A DNA stretch of 64,000 nt from Pseudoneurospora amorphoporcata (taxonomy: Eukaryota > Ascomycota > Sordariomycetes > Sordariales > Sordariaceae), in NCBI GenBank assembly GCA_033297205.1, contig MU859207.1, positions 28,839 to 92,838 of the forward strand, given 5' to 3'. Position 1 is the first letter of the stretch. Each line of letters starts with the position of its first letter. The position numbers and the translations under genes were made by a program. A model generated the notes under the pieces. That model was given only the letters and a program-made list of their open reading frames with translations, was not told where the DNA came from and did not search any database. Below, piece after piece: positions 53,755 to 64,000 of the stretch.

Positions 53755-56700
53755 TGTGACGGTGGTTGTCGGTTGTTTCTGCGGGATTGCCCGGTCCGTT
53801 GCTGAATTGTTAAGTTCCGGAAATAGGTTAATGGCCCTTGGTCAGGATTGAGGTCGGGATCAGGTACCCGGTGAGGTTGACCTGTTGAACGATAAGAGGC
53901 CCGCATGCAAGGTCCGTCCAAGTCGTCAATGCTGGATCTCGGACGTGGTTGACTGGTCAACGCGAAGGTACATCAACCACCAGTGAATGGAACAGCCACG
54001 AGATTGGCCGTCTTCGAATTGGAACCTGGGGTAGTGGAGTTTTGGGTGGCCCGTCCGTGGAACCGAACTGACGGGCCAGTAGGTGACGTTCCAAAACACG
54101 AAAAGCAGAAGCCGAACGGTTGTTCTTCTCAAAGCATCGCGAGTGAGCCCCTCCTCGATTTCACGACTGACCCAGTCTTAGATGTTTCACTCATGGCAGG
54201 GCAACGGGAGGCTGTCATGAACATGCAATCCAGCATCAAAGGTGTATTGTGCCGCCAGCCGTTCGAAAGGGAAAAGGGATAGAAGGAGAACCAAATTCCA
54301 AAAGCGACAGGGAAAGCAATCGAGTTATGAGGAGACTGTCGGCTATGGATGAAGATGCAGACCATTGTGCGAGATTCTGCAGTGGAACTCTGACGGTAGC
54401 AGTGTCCGGCGTACCGAGTATATGATCGTCTGGGAAAGCCTCGAGCAATCTCGTTACAGAGCGAGACGTTCCCGAGTTCGGCATGTCAAAGCGCAATTGC
54501 TTGGCGCCCACATGGAAACCTGTAGAGCCATGCCCTTGTTCGAGATAGACAAGCCCCTTGTTCCCTGCCCCTTGGTCACGCCTCTTGGAAGGTTCCCTCT
54601 TGCTGGAGTTCTGTGAAGCTACACCCGAGTGAAAGCCGCCGGTCTGACTGCCCAGCTTCTAGAACGCCACTTGGCCGCTTTAGGCGGAGGGTCCGCACGT
54701 TTTGAGGTAGGAGTAGGGACGGGGACTCGGTATGTAATGCCACTGGTTGGAGTGCAGACGATTGGATCAGGACATAACCGAATGGCTTGCGTCTGTGTGT
54801 CTGCGCATGGCTAACGAATCGCGAACGACTGGAGTACCAAGCTCGATGGTGTTCTATGGATGAGAACCCGCTACCGGGTCGAACTTGTTTGTGGTTCCGA
54901 ATTCCCAAGTTGGGCATGCGGAACGGAGATGGCCTCCAGAACCGTATCGCAGACCGGGGCCCCTGAGAGACGATGACAACGACCCGTGGCTGCGGTCATA
55001 GCAACTGGCTAGACCGATCGCTGTTCTCATTCATTGATCTGGATATATATCGATATCACTTGATCCAATATCCGCGTTGTGGGAATTGTGTACAGTACAA
55101 CTACTGTGGATTGCGCGCACCTGTGCGAGTGGCCTGAAATGCGAAGAATAGCATAATGGAAAATGGGCCACGCTGCACAGCACACCCCTGAGGCTCGGGT
55201 GCAGGACGCTCTGTCATCCGACTTCCTCTCAGATGGATGCTAGCGAAGATGACGGCGGGAAGGATGCGCAGTGTAACACGGAAGGCCTGGAGAAGAGAAA
55301 ATGAAGGGTTCGGTGCAGTGTACTCGGCCACGTTAAAGAAGTTGTCGTCGTCTTCTCGGTCTCGAGTTGAAGAAGGAAAAGCAACGAGCGATCGATCGTG
55401 TTTGCAGTCAGACGTTTTACCGCCCGGTGTCTGACGAGAGTATCGGGTCTGCGCTAGCCAAGCCACAGATTCGTGATGCCATGTCAAATGTCTATGGAAC
55501 CAACGGGGAAGAAATTGTTTGATCTTTAGAATAGTTGTAACGTTGAGAAACTCCAATCTCCCGTCATTCGTCGCTCCTTCCCCAGACGTTGCTCGGACGG
55601 GGGCATTTGTGCGGAGAACGTCGTCAGCGCTAATTTAGAGCGGACCCGCCCTAAACGCTAGTGAAAGTGTGGCTCACATTCCCCGCATTTTCTCCTTTTT
55701 TAGTCAGCAACTCCCGAGATGTCATTCGCCGAGCATTTTCATTCGCCCGGTCTCGACTGCGCTCTGATGATTCTTTACATTTGTACACTTAGCATCTCCT
55801 TCTACTGCGCCCTGTGCGTGACCGATGACGCCGGCAGTCAACTGCTTGGGCCGTGCAGACATCACCATGCCAGCTGCCATCCTGTCAAATATAGGGAGTA
55901 CAGATCTGGCACTAATCCATCACCTTGATATAGAGCTCCAATTTTTAGGATGTTTGGCGCAGTGGTCAGAATCTGACACATCCCCGCCCTTTCTCTCCGG
56001 TCTCGCTAAACTAAACTCCCAGCCCGGCATGAGCTCCTCCGTTCCGGACCCGGGCTCGGCTCCAAGGCCCGTCCGTTGTCAACCTCGCTCATTGTCCAGC
56101 ACCAACAACGACAAATAGCAAACAGCTACAAACAACCACAAATATCCCGTGCCTCAATAGACATTGTGCCTCGTTAAATGGCGGCGTCAAACACACCCTC
56201 AGCCACACACCTCTTGGAGACCCGAGCCCAGCGCATACGAACCATCCGGTTCCTTCCTATCCGTGGTCACGGAAGCTCAAGCCTATCTTGCTAACCCCTT
56301 GCGCTCATCTCGTGCCTTTCCGTTCCTGGTCGTATCTCATGTCTCTCCATTGCTGTCTCCATCCCGTGCCTCTCCCTTCCTGGTCTAGACTTAGTTGGTC
56401 CCGTCGCATTGAAATCAGGCCCTAGCGGAGGCTTTGCCGCGGAATACGAGTGCGCGAAAGAGGCTCTGGAGTTGATGGTACTTCCTCTTCGCTGATTTGC
56501 CGGCATTGCTGTTCATGTCCCCCTGATCATTATATCCAACCCTAACCTCTCCGTCTCCATGCTCTCAAAACTTGGTATCTTTGCTCGGCAGTTTCGGCCC
56601 GACCGAGTGACTAACTGGCACATTAAGGAAAGTGATATCAATGAAAAAGGAAAGAAGTGACCCAATGGAGCAAGATCAAAAGGCAGCAACGGCTCTTAAC

Positions 56701-57278
56701 ATTGAGTATCGATCGGGTGGAAACACCTGGTCTTATTTCCATCAAAGAGGAGAAAAGGATTGAGGCTTCTGGGACATGACAAGCAAACAACGAAACTGGC
56801 ATATCCGACGACGTCCCGTTGAAATCCATGTTCATTGTTTCGTCATTGCCGGGAAAGGCTGAAAATCTTTGGTGAAATCCTGCGTTTATTCTACCTCCCT
56901 TCGGAAATCTTGGGGAAAATAAGAAGCGATCAAGCCAGTTCGAACCTATTCTGCAAACCCCCTCCATCAACCTCATGCCGTTGTCCCACCGCCCCCAGCT
57001 CTGACATTTGCAGCTTCTCTTTTTTTTTTTTTTTTTATCCGCCTCTATACAGGTTCCGTCGAGTTCGTTCCCATACGGCCGTGGGTTATCTTCCAACTCT
57101 GTTTTGAAATACGTCGTCAATGCCCCCTTTTCCTGAGTGAGTTTCCCCTCATTGCCCTGGACTACTACTGCCAGCAGTAGAATCAGAAGAAGCCGCCGCG
57201 GCCGCCGTCGCGGCTGCTGTCCATTGCCTCTTCCTTTGTCTCCGGAATAACACGAACGACACAACCCCCTACCTATCT
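53755..57278. other. 3.5-kb gene-poor region
   Basis: No protein-like frame with splice support was found. The region includes the GPCR upstream sequence, an AT-rich spot near 55043-55056 (GATATATATCGATATC) and a 17-T run near 57020-57036. Small frames such as 55719-55928 are chance-sized. Nothing else was recognised. Confidence 0.4.
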
Positions 57279-59308
57279 CTACAACAACCCATCCAAACTG
57301 GCCCTAACCTGCAACGCCACCACCCTCGAATAATACCTCGCCAGCGCCAGATTGCCCCCATGAAACCAAAACGCCTCATGTCCGCTCCTGTTCCAGATCC
57401 CTCTCATCTCTCCTTCCTCATCCCATCCCCACACATCACGAACCTTATCGCCCACCTCTTCGTTCCCAAACACCTCCCTGGCCGTCGTCCGCATATTATC
57501 ATACCCCGTCGCAAATACAATCTCGTCCGCCTCCAATACTTGCCCATCCTCCATCTTGAGTCCGTTCTCAACCACCTCCGCGATGCCCACCCCGGACTTG
57601 ACGGCAATCTTCCCCTCGATAATTAGTTTAGACGTGCCAACATCAATGTAATACCCACCCTGCCGCTGGATGTACTTGGCGAACAGCCCGGCGCCATCAA
57701 TACCCTTATCCAGCTTGAAACCGGCTTTATCCAACCCCGCGAGTAACTCGGCGTCGTGCTCGATCGTCAGCTTGGTCAAATCCTTCTGCAACGTTTTGAA
57801 GACTTCGCTTGGAAAGGACCAAACGAACAAATCGGCGTCTTCCACCGCCGGCCCGCCCTCACTGTAGATCGGACCGATGAGGTACTTGAGCGCGGCAGAC
57901 GAGGACAAAACAAAGGTCGAGGAGCGCTGGATCATGGTCACATGGTACCCGCGCTCGTAGAAATCCTGGCATATGTCGTGGGCGGAGTTGCACGCTCCCA
58001 CGACGATAGCTTTCTTGGATCTGTGCATGGAAAGCGGGGTGGCGGTGGTGAATTGCGACGAGTGGCAGAGCCGGTCACCCTTGAAGACACCGCCGGTGAT
58101 ACCCGGGATGGAAGTGGGCATGTTGGGCTTGCCGGAGCCGCCGGTGCATTGGATGATGTGTTTCGGGTAGACGGTGAGTTCCATGTGTTCGAGTTCTTCT
58201 TCTACTCCAGATCCACCCCTCGCTGGTGGGTGGGTGGTTTTCACGAATGACCGGCGGATGACCACCTTCCAGGACTTGCGGGCGATGTCGTACTCTGACG
58301 ACAAAATGGTGGAGCGCAGCCAGATGTTGAGGTCGAGCGCTTTGGCGTACGACTCGAACCAGTCGGCTAGCTTATCCTTGGGCGTGAAGATGGGCCAGGT
58401 GTCGGGGAAGGGAAGGTAGGGCAGGTGGTCGTACCAGACTGGGTCGTGCAAAACTAGTTGGTGGTACCGGTTGCGCCAGTTGTCGCCGATGCGAGGGTTG
58501 CGGTCGATGATGAGCGAGGAGACGGAGAGCATCTTGAGACGAGCGGCGGCAGTGAGACCACCTTGGCCGCAGCCTGTTGATTGAAGTGGTCAATCATCAT
58601 TGTTGCCAAGAAACAACAGGAAAAGGGGGGCGTACCAAGAATCAACACATCAGGCTCGTGGTTCGTAAAGTTGATCTCCTCCTGCCTCTTCTGCGCCCAG
58701 TTCATCCGTCCCGGCTGCCCTCCATGCTCGACGCCCTTCGGCCTGTTGGGACCCCTCGGTTCTGGCTGATGGCGATACTCTTCAAGAGTGGTAAAAAAGG
58801 TCCAAATCTTCCACTCCTCCGTCTTTTCCTCCTGCACCAACCTCACCACGCCGCGCCCTTTGCCATTTTGCGAGGTAAAAGTGATATAAAACTGGATGCC
58901 CTTGAGTCCGTCCACAGGAGCAAACCCGGCGACTTGCGGCTTGCGGAAAGCTTGGGACTCGTCGATCTGAATTTGCAGGGGCACTTTTTTGACTTGGGCT
59001 TCGGTTTGCAAGAAGGCGCGGACCTTGTCTTTGCCTTTGAGAGTGCGCAGATTCCAGGTCAGAGCTAGGTGGTCTCTCCAGAAGCCTGCCTGGGAGTCAA
59101 GGAACAGATCGGGGACCTTGTCGAAGTGGTTGTTCACCGTGTCGACGACGTTGGCGGCGATCTTGGCTACCTCTTGGGGCGTGGGTTCGGTCTTGAAGTG
59201 CGCTGGCCAAGGGGCGGGTGGGTGGTTGACGGAGCCGGGCTCGATGCGCTGGCTGGAGGCGGTATCGACGAAGTTGATGGCGCCCACGATGGTGTTCGAG
59301 TACCCCAT
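57279..59308 (-). CDS. Flavin-containing monooxygenase with N-terminal NTF2-like domain
   Basis: Minus-strand exons 59308-58636 and 58573-57279 give 655 aa. The 62-nt intron (GTACGC...ATCAACAG) lies exactly in the FAD-binding motif GCGQGG (225-230). The first about 200 residues (VVDTVNNHFDKVPDLFLDSQ, DHLALTWNLRTLKGKDKVRA) read like a SnoaL/NTF2-like domain often fused to fungal FMOs. The catalytic part has a FKGDRLCHSS segment (about 389-397, FMO-type FxGxxxH), the NADPH-binding VVGACNSAHDI (415-425) and the FATGYDN signature (578-584). FMO-type enzymes use NADPH and O2 to oxygenate S, N or carbonyl groups. There is no signal peptide or anchor. A second flavoprotein monooxygenase on the same strand is 0.9 kb upstream. 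Confidence 0.92.
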
Positions 59309-60235
59309 GCTGATTTACCTTGAATCGTGTGAGTGATGGAAAATGACAGTGTCCAGGCCTTTGCCGCCGTCAAGGAGCTTCCTCTCCTCGTGTCCTGGTC
59401 CGGCCGATTACTTATACGGAGGATCGTCGCCCCCATCTTGTTGTTCCCCCAGACCTTCCCCCCGCTCGCGTCGATGGTCCTACCTCGGAAGAGAGCTAGC
59501 TGTTCGCGAATCGGGAGTCGAAGCGGCGGATGGAGGTGCAGGAAGAGTGCTGCAGCCGGCACAGCTTGGTGTACATACGTACATACTTGGGAGCTAGCAC
59601 AAAGCATTCGACCCCTCATTTGACAGTGGGCGGCTGTCTTGGCCCCCGAGTGGCCCCCCCAGCGGTAAGGTACCCCTCAATTGACTTGTGCATACGGTAG
59701 GCTGCGGGGCGCTTTGGGGCTGCGAAAGCGGCATGTCATGATCGACAGTGGGGGTCCTCTGCTAAGGTCGCCTGGGCATGCAGCCGGTCGCTGTCCTTCG
59801 TCAAGTTATAGTTTCTCAAGGCATCGCGTGACCAATGTGTTGGAAGGTCTAGAGCTTGTAAAGTTCTATCCATGAGCGAACACCGAACTTCATGACGTCC
59901 GTACTTTGTAGGTCACGGGAGTCGAGGCTTGATGCCCAAGCTTGTTCAATGTCTTGGCGCAGTGGAATAAGATGACTTCTTAGCACGTTCACCGCCAAGT
60001 TGCTAGCGCGTCTGTTAGTGGGATAGCTGTCATCAAACCGGCTTCAAAATCGGGCGTAGTCGGGTGTCATGTGTTGGATTAATCTGAATACCTACCCTGG
60101 ATGTGATATTCTCCTCGTCCGACTTGTTTCCCTCTCTTCAATTCTTCTTCCGGCGAGCATCCACTATGCCAATCTTGCCATTGCTTCGTCTTGTTGTTTC
60201 ATCAACCTTTCCGTCTTCTTCATTTCCCTCCTCCC
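59309..60235. other. Spacer between the two monooxygenase genes
   Basis: Both genes are on the minus strand, so this is the FMO promoter region and the other gene's 3' UTR. A TTGGCGCAGTGG motif at about 59953 resembles a tRNA A-box but has no B-box or cloverleaf. No gene was recognised. Confidence 0.5.
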
Positions 60236-62299
60236 CTAAAGATCCGAGCCATCCTCCTCTTCGTCTTCCAGCTCGTCATCCGCGTCATCCAAGTAATCGT
60301 TGACGAAGTCATAGTCGCTGTCTTGCCCCATGCTTGCTATACTTTGCACATCGTGCATATCGTCATCATCATTCGCGTCCTCCCTTTCCACACGTTCCCC
60401 ATCATCGTCATTCTCAACTTCCCTTACCTCCACTTTCACATGTCCACATTCTTCCCTCTCCTCATTCTTATCCTCCTCCCCTGCTCTGAGCGTCTCCAAC
60501 GACTCCCATTCCGATCTCGGCAACGTGCCCTCCCCCATAGTCGGCGCCGTGCTTGCTGTCTCGTTCTTGACCTCTTCTGTCCTCATCTCCGGAAGCGTCC
60601 GAGTTACTCGACCTCCCTCCACCCTCTCCTCACTGAGCCTTGCCATCGCCCTGGCCCGCCGTTCCATCTCCGTGACAAACATCCTCTCCGCCCGAACGTT
60701 CTGCAACTTTACGTCAAATTCATTAGTAAACGCCGCCTGCTTCCGGAACCATGCCATCATCACCTCCGGCTTCTCATGCAGCTTGACCCACTTTCCGTCA
60801 TGCTGGACCGGACTGAACGAATACACCCGCCCGTACTCGCGCGCAATCTCGACCGCCTTTTGCGACCGCTCCTTCCGCACATTCTCATACGCCCACAAGG
60901 CCGCCTTCGCCTGATCGGCAGTGCAGATCTTCCTCAGCAAATGGGTCAGGACAGCCGCGTCCTCGAGCGCCTGCGCCGCGCCGTTGCCGGCAAAGGGAAG
61001 CGCAGCGTGAGCGGCGTCGCCGGCCATGGCGACGCAGCGGCGGGCGTAGTAAGGAGCATGGTCGTGGTCGGCAACGGCCCAGGAAGCCGAGATGTCGTTG
61101 GCGATCATGCAGACAATCTTCTGCGCCTCGATGGTATAGTTCCTGTAAAGGTAGGGGTTGAGCAATGGTGCACCCTGTACCGTGGGCGGGTTGGGAGGTG
61201 GAGCCTGATAGGCAGGGGGGTCTTGGGATGAATCCGCGGGAGAAGGTGCTCGAGATCGATTCGCGCGAGTGGACAAGTCGGTACGATTAGTGCTGCTGAA
61301 AAGATCACCGACAGCGGTGTTGTTCAGAGCTGCCAGCCACATCCACGGCACAATACCGCCCTCAGTATCAGGAGGAGGGGTTAGAGGGACAATTGGAGAG
61401 GAGGAAGGGGAGGAAGAAGGGACCGAGTAGGGACCGATCACAGCTTCAGATCGAGCAGCGCCGCAAACGGCTACTCCAGCACTGAGCATTTTGCCCTTTT
61501 TCATGGGAATCATGTTAATGTGGCCGTGAGGACCAAGAAGAATGGGTACAGTCCCGGCCAGCTTCGGGTCAATCCCCCATCTCTCGATCGCGTGCTTAGT
61601 CAAGATGAGGGTGCGATAGACCTGCCATCTATCTTTGTTCTTCGGCTTTGTGGCTGGGTGATTTTCACCCAGGAGATACGATCGCACACTCGAGTGGATG
61701 CCGTCACAGCCGATGAGGACGTCGGCGTGGGCGCGGCTGCCGTCCGCAAATTCGACGTGGATGGGGTGATCATACTCGGCGGAATCCTCGGCGTAGGGTG
61801 CGACCGAATCTGTGGTGGATCGTTCACTTCCGTGGTGGGTTTCCCAGATCTTCACAACCTGCTTGCCGAGACTGATGTTCTCCTTGGGAACCAGGTCAAG
61901 AAACCCCTTGAGGAGGTCGGCGCGACTGACAGACTTGCGTCCGTTGGCACGACCGAGCTCGCCAACCTTGAGGCCCTTGTGCCTCCCAGCTGCCAGGATG
62001 ACTTCGGTTGCCATCTCCTGATCGTCCTCGCCGATGTCCACGGCCTTCTGCTGATAGGCTTTGATGAGCTCCGGATTGATGAGCTTCATGGCGCCAATGG
62101 CGTTCTTGTGGAGGGACAGACCAGCCCCCACATCGCTGTACCTGTTCACTTTCTCGTAGATATGATAGTCTATGTGCTTATATTCTAGCAGGCCGACTGC
62201 GAGGGCAACGCCACAGAGACCGCCGCCAATAATGGCCACTTTGATGGGCTGTCGTTGACCCGAAGAGCATACCGACGGTTCAGATGCGAGAGCGTCCAT
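60236..62299 (-). CDS. FAD-dependent monooxygenase (salicylate-hydroxylase-like) with acidic tail
   Basis: A single 687-aa exon with group A flavoprotein motifs: GGGLCG in the Rossmann fold (25-30), the DG motif GCDGIHSSVR (197-206) and the GD motif GDAAHAALPFAGNGAA (427-442). These enzymes hydroxylate aromatic or related rings with NAD(P)H and O2. Compared with typical 400-450-aa salicylate hydroxylases, it has a Pro/Ser-rich insertion (about 290-380) between the DG and GD motifs and a C-terminal extension of about 150 residues. The extension ends in a dense Asp/Glu run (DDDD repeats, ELEDEEEDGSDL). The tail looks disordered. No membrane anchor or secretion signal is seen. The ATG at 62299 gives the expected spacing before GGGLCG. 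Confidence 0.9.
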   Translation of the reverse strand: MDALASEPSVCSSGQRQPIKVAIIGGGLCGVALAVGLLEYKHIDYHIYEKVNRYSDVGAGLSLHKNAIGAMKLINPELIKAYQQKAVDIGEDDQEMATEVILAAGRHKGLKVGELGRANGRKSVSRADLLKGFLDLVPKENISLGKQVVKIWETHHGSERSTTDSVAPYAEDSAEYDHPIHVEFADGSRAHADVLIGCDGIHSSVRSYLLGENHPATKPKNKDRWQVYRTLILTKHAIERWGIDPKLAGTVPILLGPHGHINMIPMKKGKMLSAGVAVCGAARSEAVIGPYSVPSSSPSSSPIVPLTPPPDTEGGIVPWMWLAALNNTAVGDLFSSTNRTDLSTRANRSRAPSPADSSQDPPAYQAPPPNPPTVQGAPLLNPYLYRNYTIEAQKIVCMIANDISASWAVADHDHAPYYARRCVAMAGDAAHAALPFAGNGAAQALEDAAVLTHLLRKICTADQAKAALWAYENVRKERSQKAVEIAREYGRVYSFSPVQHDGKWVKLHEKPEVMMAWFRKQAAFTNEFDVKLQNVRAERMFVTEMERRARAMARLSEERVEGGRVTRTLPEMRTEEVKNETASTAPTMGEGTLPRSEWESLETLRAGEEDKNEEREECGHVKVEVREVENDDDGERVEREDANDDDDMHDVQSIASMGQDSDYDFVNDYLDDADDELEDEEEDGSDL

Positions 62300-63822
62300 G
62301 TTGAATGATGTTGCTGGATTTTTGGTGGGTTGAAGTAGATGATTGGAAAGAAGGTTGCCGATTCGGGATGGGATAGAGGAGGCAAAATCATTGATGGAGT
62401 GATGAATGCAATACCAGCTTATGGACCAAGACAGGGAAAGGTGTATGAGCTTCGAAAGTCAATATGAACAGGCCAGAACAATTGATTGAGTATCTGGTTC
62501 ATCTGAATGTCAAAGTTTAAAAAGGTAGGGTACTGTAAGATGACAGGTAGTTAGTGTAAGTCATCCCGGTGGGATGGAAAGGGTTGGTGATCAGCCTGCT
62601 AGGGGCTATTGGTCATGAGCCTGTTTGAGTCTGCAATGTGTGATGGATTATGTTTGACTTGTGAGAGTTTTTTCAGAAGAGGAAGACTGGCGCTTATTTA
62701 TACTTCACTTCCCCCTCGTTGAGAAGGGACTTTGACCGTCAGCCGTCAGGACCTTCGCTCAACTTCATCATCGTGCTTCTGCTGGGTCATTGGGGATGTC
62801 TGTCCTGAGCTTTCTTGACTGTCTTGCAGCTTGATGCTCAAATTGACTCGGGCGGAGTGCAGATAGCCGGTTGCTTGTAAATCCAAGTCGTGCGGAGAAG
62901 CAGATGACTTCAACTGGGACGAATCTGTTGACATCAAGCGAAGCCGCATTGCAGAACGCATCGTCCATGTCTGAAGTTGGAAACCCCGAATCCAAAAAGA
63001 GTGGACAGCCTGCACCCCGCGCTGTCAGTGTTCAACTAAAAGTTGGAAGGCCTGTCACTTACCACGTCCAATGCCAACCGCAAAGCACAACATCGTGTGA
63101 GGAGAGGCGCAGTTCCTTCGAAACCCGGTGAAAAGGGTTTGCTGCTGTGGAAGCGCATTGCTTCAACACTCTCGTGACCGACCGTGGTGGGTGCTCTGAG
63201 ACTGCAGTTGTGTTTTGAAAGGTAAGAGCATTCGATTCGATTCGATCGGTGCTAGGTGAGGTGGCTAAGCCAACGTCTCGGGGTGGCAGGACCTCATTTT
63301 GCCGCAGGACAGAGTCACTGCATCTTGTAGCTGCATGACCGACGGAGTTCTTGTAGGATGCAAGCACTCCTTCCTTCGCATATGCATGAATTGTATCGCA
63401 GACAGGCAAGAGAACGGAAGGTGCAAACCATAATCAACTCCCTCGGCAGGACAAAACCTTCTTGGAAGGGGAATACTTGCTCAAAAGGGCAGTGGTGATG
63501 AATTCATAAGCAGTTTGTCGTTTCTGTCGATTTCGAGGGGAAACTGTAGCCCAGCGCGATGTCATCAAGACGTCCGTCCTGCACGTGCTCTCTGCTTCAT
63601 CCTGACCTCCTGGCAGCCCAAATTCCAGAAACTTGGCTCAGGCGCTTAGAACGTCGACGTTTCCTCTTCCTCTTTCCTCTTCTCCCTACAGCAAGGTTCA
63701 CGCTAAAAAGTGCGGTTAGGGTATTAGTGCTTTGCGCGGGCAGAACACGTACAAAAACCTCGCAAGCACTACTGAATTGATAGTGCACCGGCCGAAAGTG
63801 CAGTTTCCGCCCGCAAAATAAT
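62300..63822. other. 1.5-kb right-hand spacer
   Basis: It contains the promoter of the FAD monooxygenase (minus strand), with an AT-rich stretch near 62510-62540 and TTATTTATAC near 62694. Small frames on both strands (62746-63131, 63059-63409) overlap and have no domain. No gene was recognised. Confidence 0.45.
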
Positions 63823-64000
63823 TGTTAGGCCTAATGTCAGTGTTAACGTGTGGCTAGTACTGTGCCTTGTAACTGCCTTGTACTACCTTGTAGTATAGAA
63901 GGCTGATTGCTGAGGACACTATTCCTTCTACGTTACGGAATCAGTCGACTCAGCCCCCACAGAATCTACTAGAACACAGAGGTTTCACCACTGCGTTCTG
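63823..64000 (+). mobile_element. Possible 5' LTR of a retrotransposon, cut by the window edge
   Basis: The stretch starts TGTTAGGCC after a spacer, contains repeated CCTTGTA-type motifs (GTGCCTTGTAAC, TGCCTTGTAC, ACCTTGTAGT) before AGTATAGAAGG, and then a C/A-rich leader. Fungal copia-type LTRs often have this TGTT start, CTTGTA-rich U3 and TATA-like element. The 3' end, primer-binding site and coding region would lie outside the window, so this is a suggestion only. Confidence 0.3.

Noticed and set aside
55945..55975. TTGGCGCAGTGGTCAG, resembling a tRNA A-box (also near 59953)
   Set aside because: No B-box follows within 30-60 nt and no cloverleaf can be drawn.
1..64000. CRISPR arrays, prokaryotic operons, phage or toxin-antitoxin genes
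   Set aside because: The window is fungal nuclear DNA with spliced genes; no regularly spaced direct repeats or such genes were seen.

Overview
This window is nuclear DNA of a filamentous ascomycete, most likely a Sordariales fungus close to Neurospora/Sordaria. Genes carry short introns (53-122 nt) with GTRNGT donors, CTRAC-like branch points and YAG acceptors, and they sit on both strands with long spacers and no operons. The proteins are fungal: a TGL/patatin lipase, a Rax1-like RGS protein, a CBM1-CE16 esterase, GH94 cellobionate phosphorylase, a cAMP-receptor-like GPCR and an HSP30-like protein. From memory, the order CE16-CBM1, then GH94, then GPCR resembles the Neurospora crassa NCU09416-NCU09427 interval. 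I could not check this by search.

Layout. 1-13 kb: a spliced acidic protein, the patatin-like lipase, two convergent alpha/beta hydrolases and an MFS transporter. 14-20 kb: a four-TM protein with a His-rich tail, a short inverted-repeat transposon with an 8-bp target duplication, and about 3 kb with only weak coding traces. 19.6-28 kb: the Rax1-like RGS protein, the secreted CE16 esterase, a possible membrane-protein fragment, a Cys-rich two-TM protein and a MoeA-like paralogue. 29-34 kb: a tandem pair of related F-box/ankyrin-like genes and a cytochrome P450. 34-45 kb: a broken HSP30-like gene, a Gly/Pro-rich secreted protein, a single-pass Ser-rich membrane protein, a second miniature transposon (MITE), a secreted phospholipase A2 and a broken beta-helix/lectin gene. 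45-54 kb: cellobionate phosphorylase and the GPCR. 57-62 kb: two flavoprotein monooxygenases on the same strand. The right edge may be the start of an LTR.

How genes may work together. The CE16 esterase and the GH94 enzyme, with the dead beta-helix gene, fit a plant-cell-wall lifestyle; cellobionate phosphorylase handles the product of oxidative cellulose cleavage. The GPCR and the RGS protein are G-protein signalling parts but lie 30 kb apart. No prokaryote-like defence or toxin system was seen. The most unusual content is two structurally complete non-autonomous DNA transposons, the F-box/ankyrin tandem pair, the divergent MoeA paralogue, and a run of genes with frame-breaking lesions that are either real decay or sequence errors. 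Spliced models were derived by eye from splice signals and reading frames.
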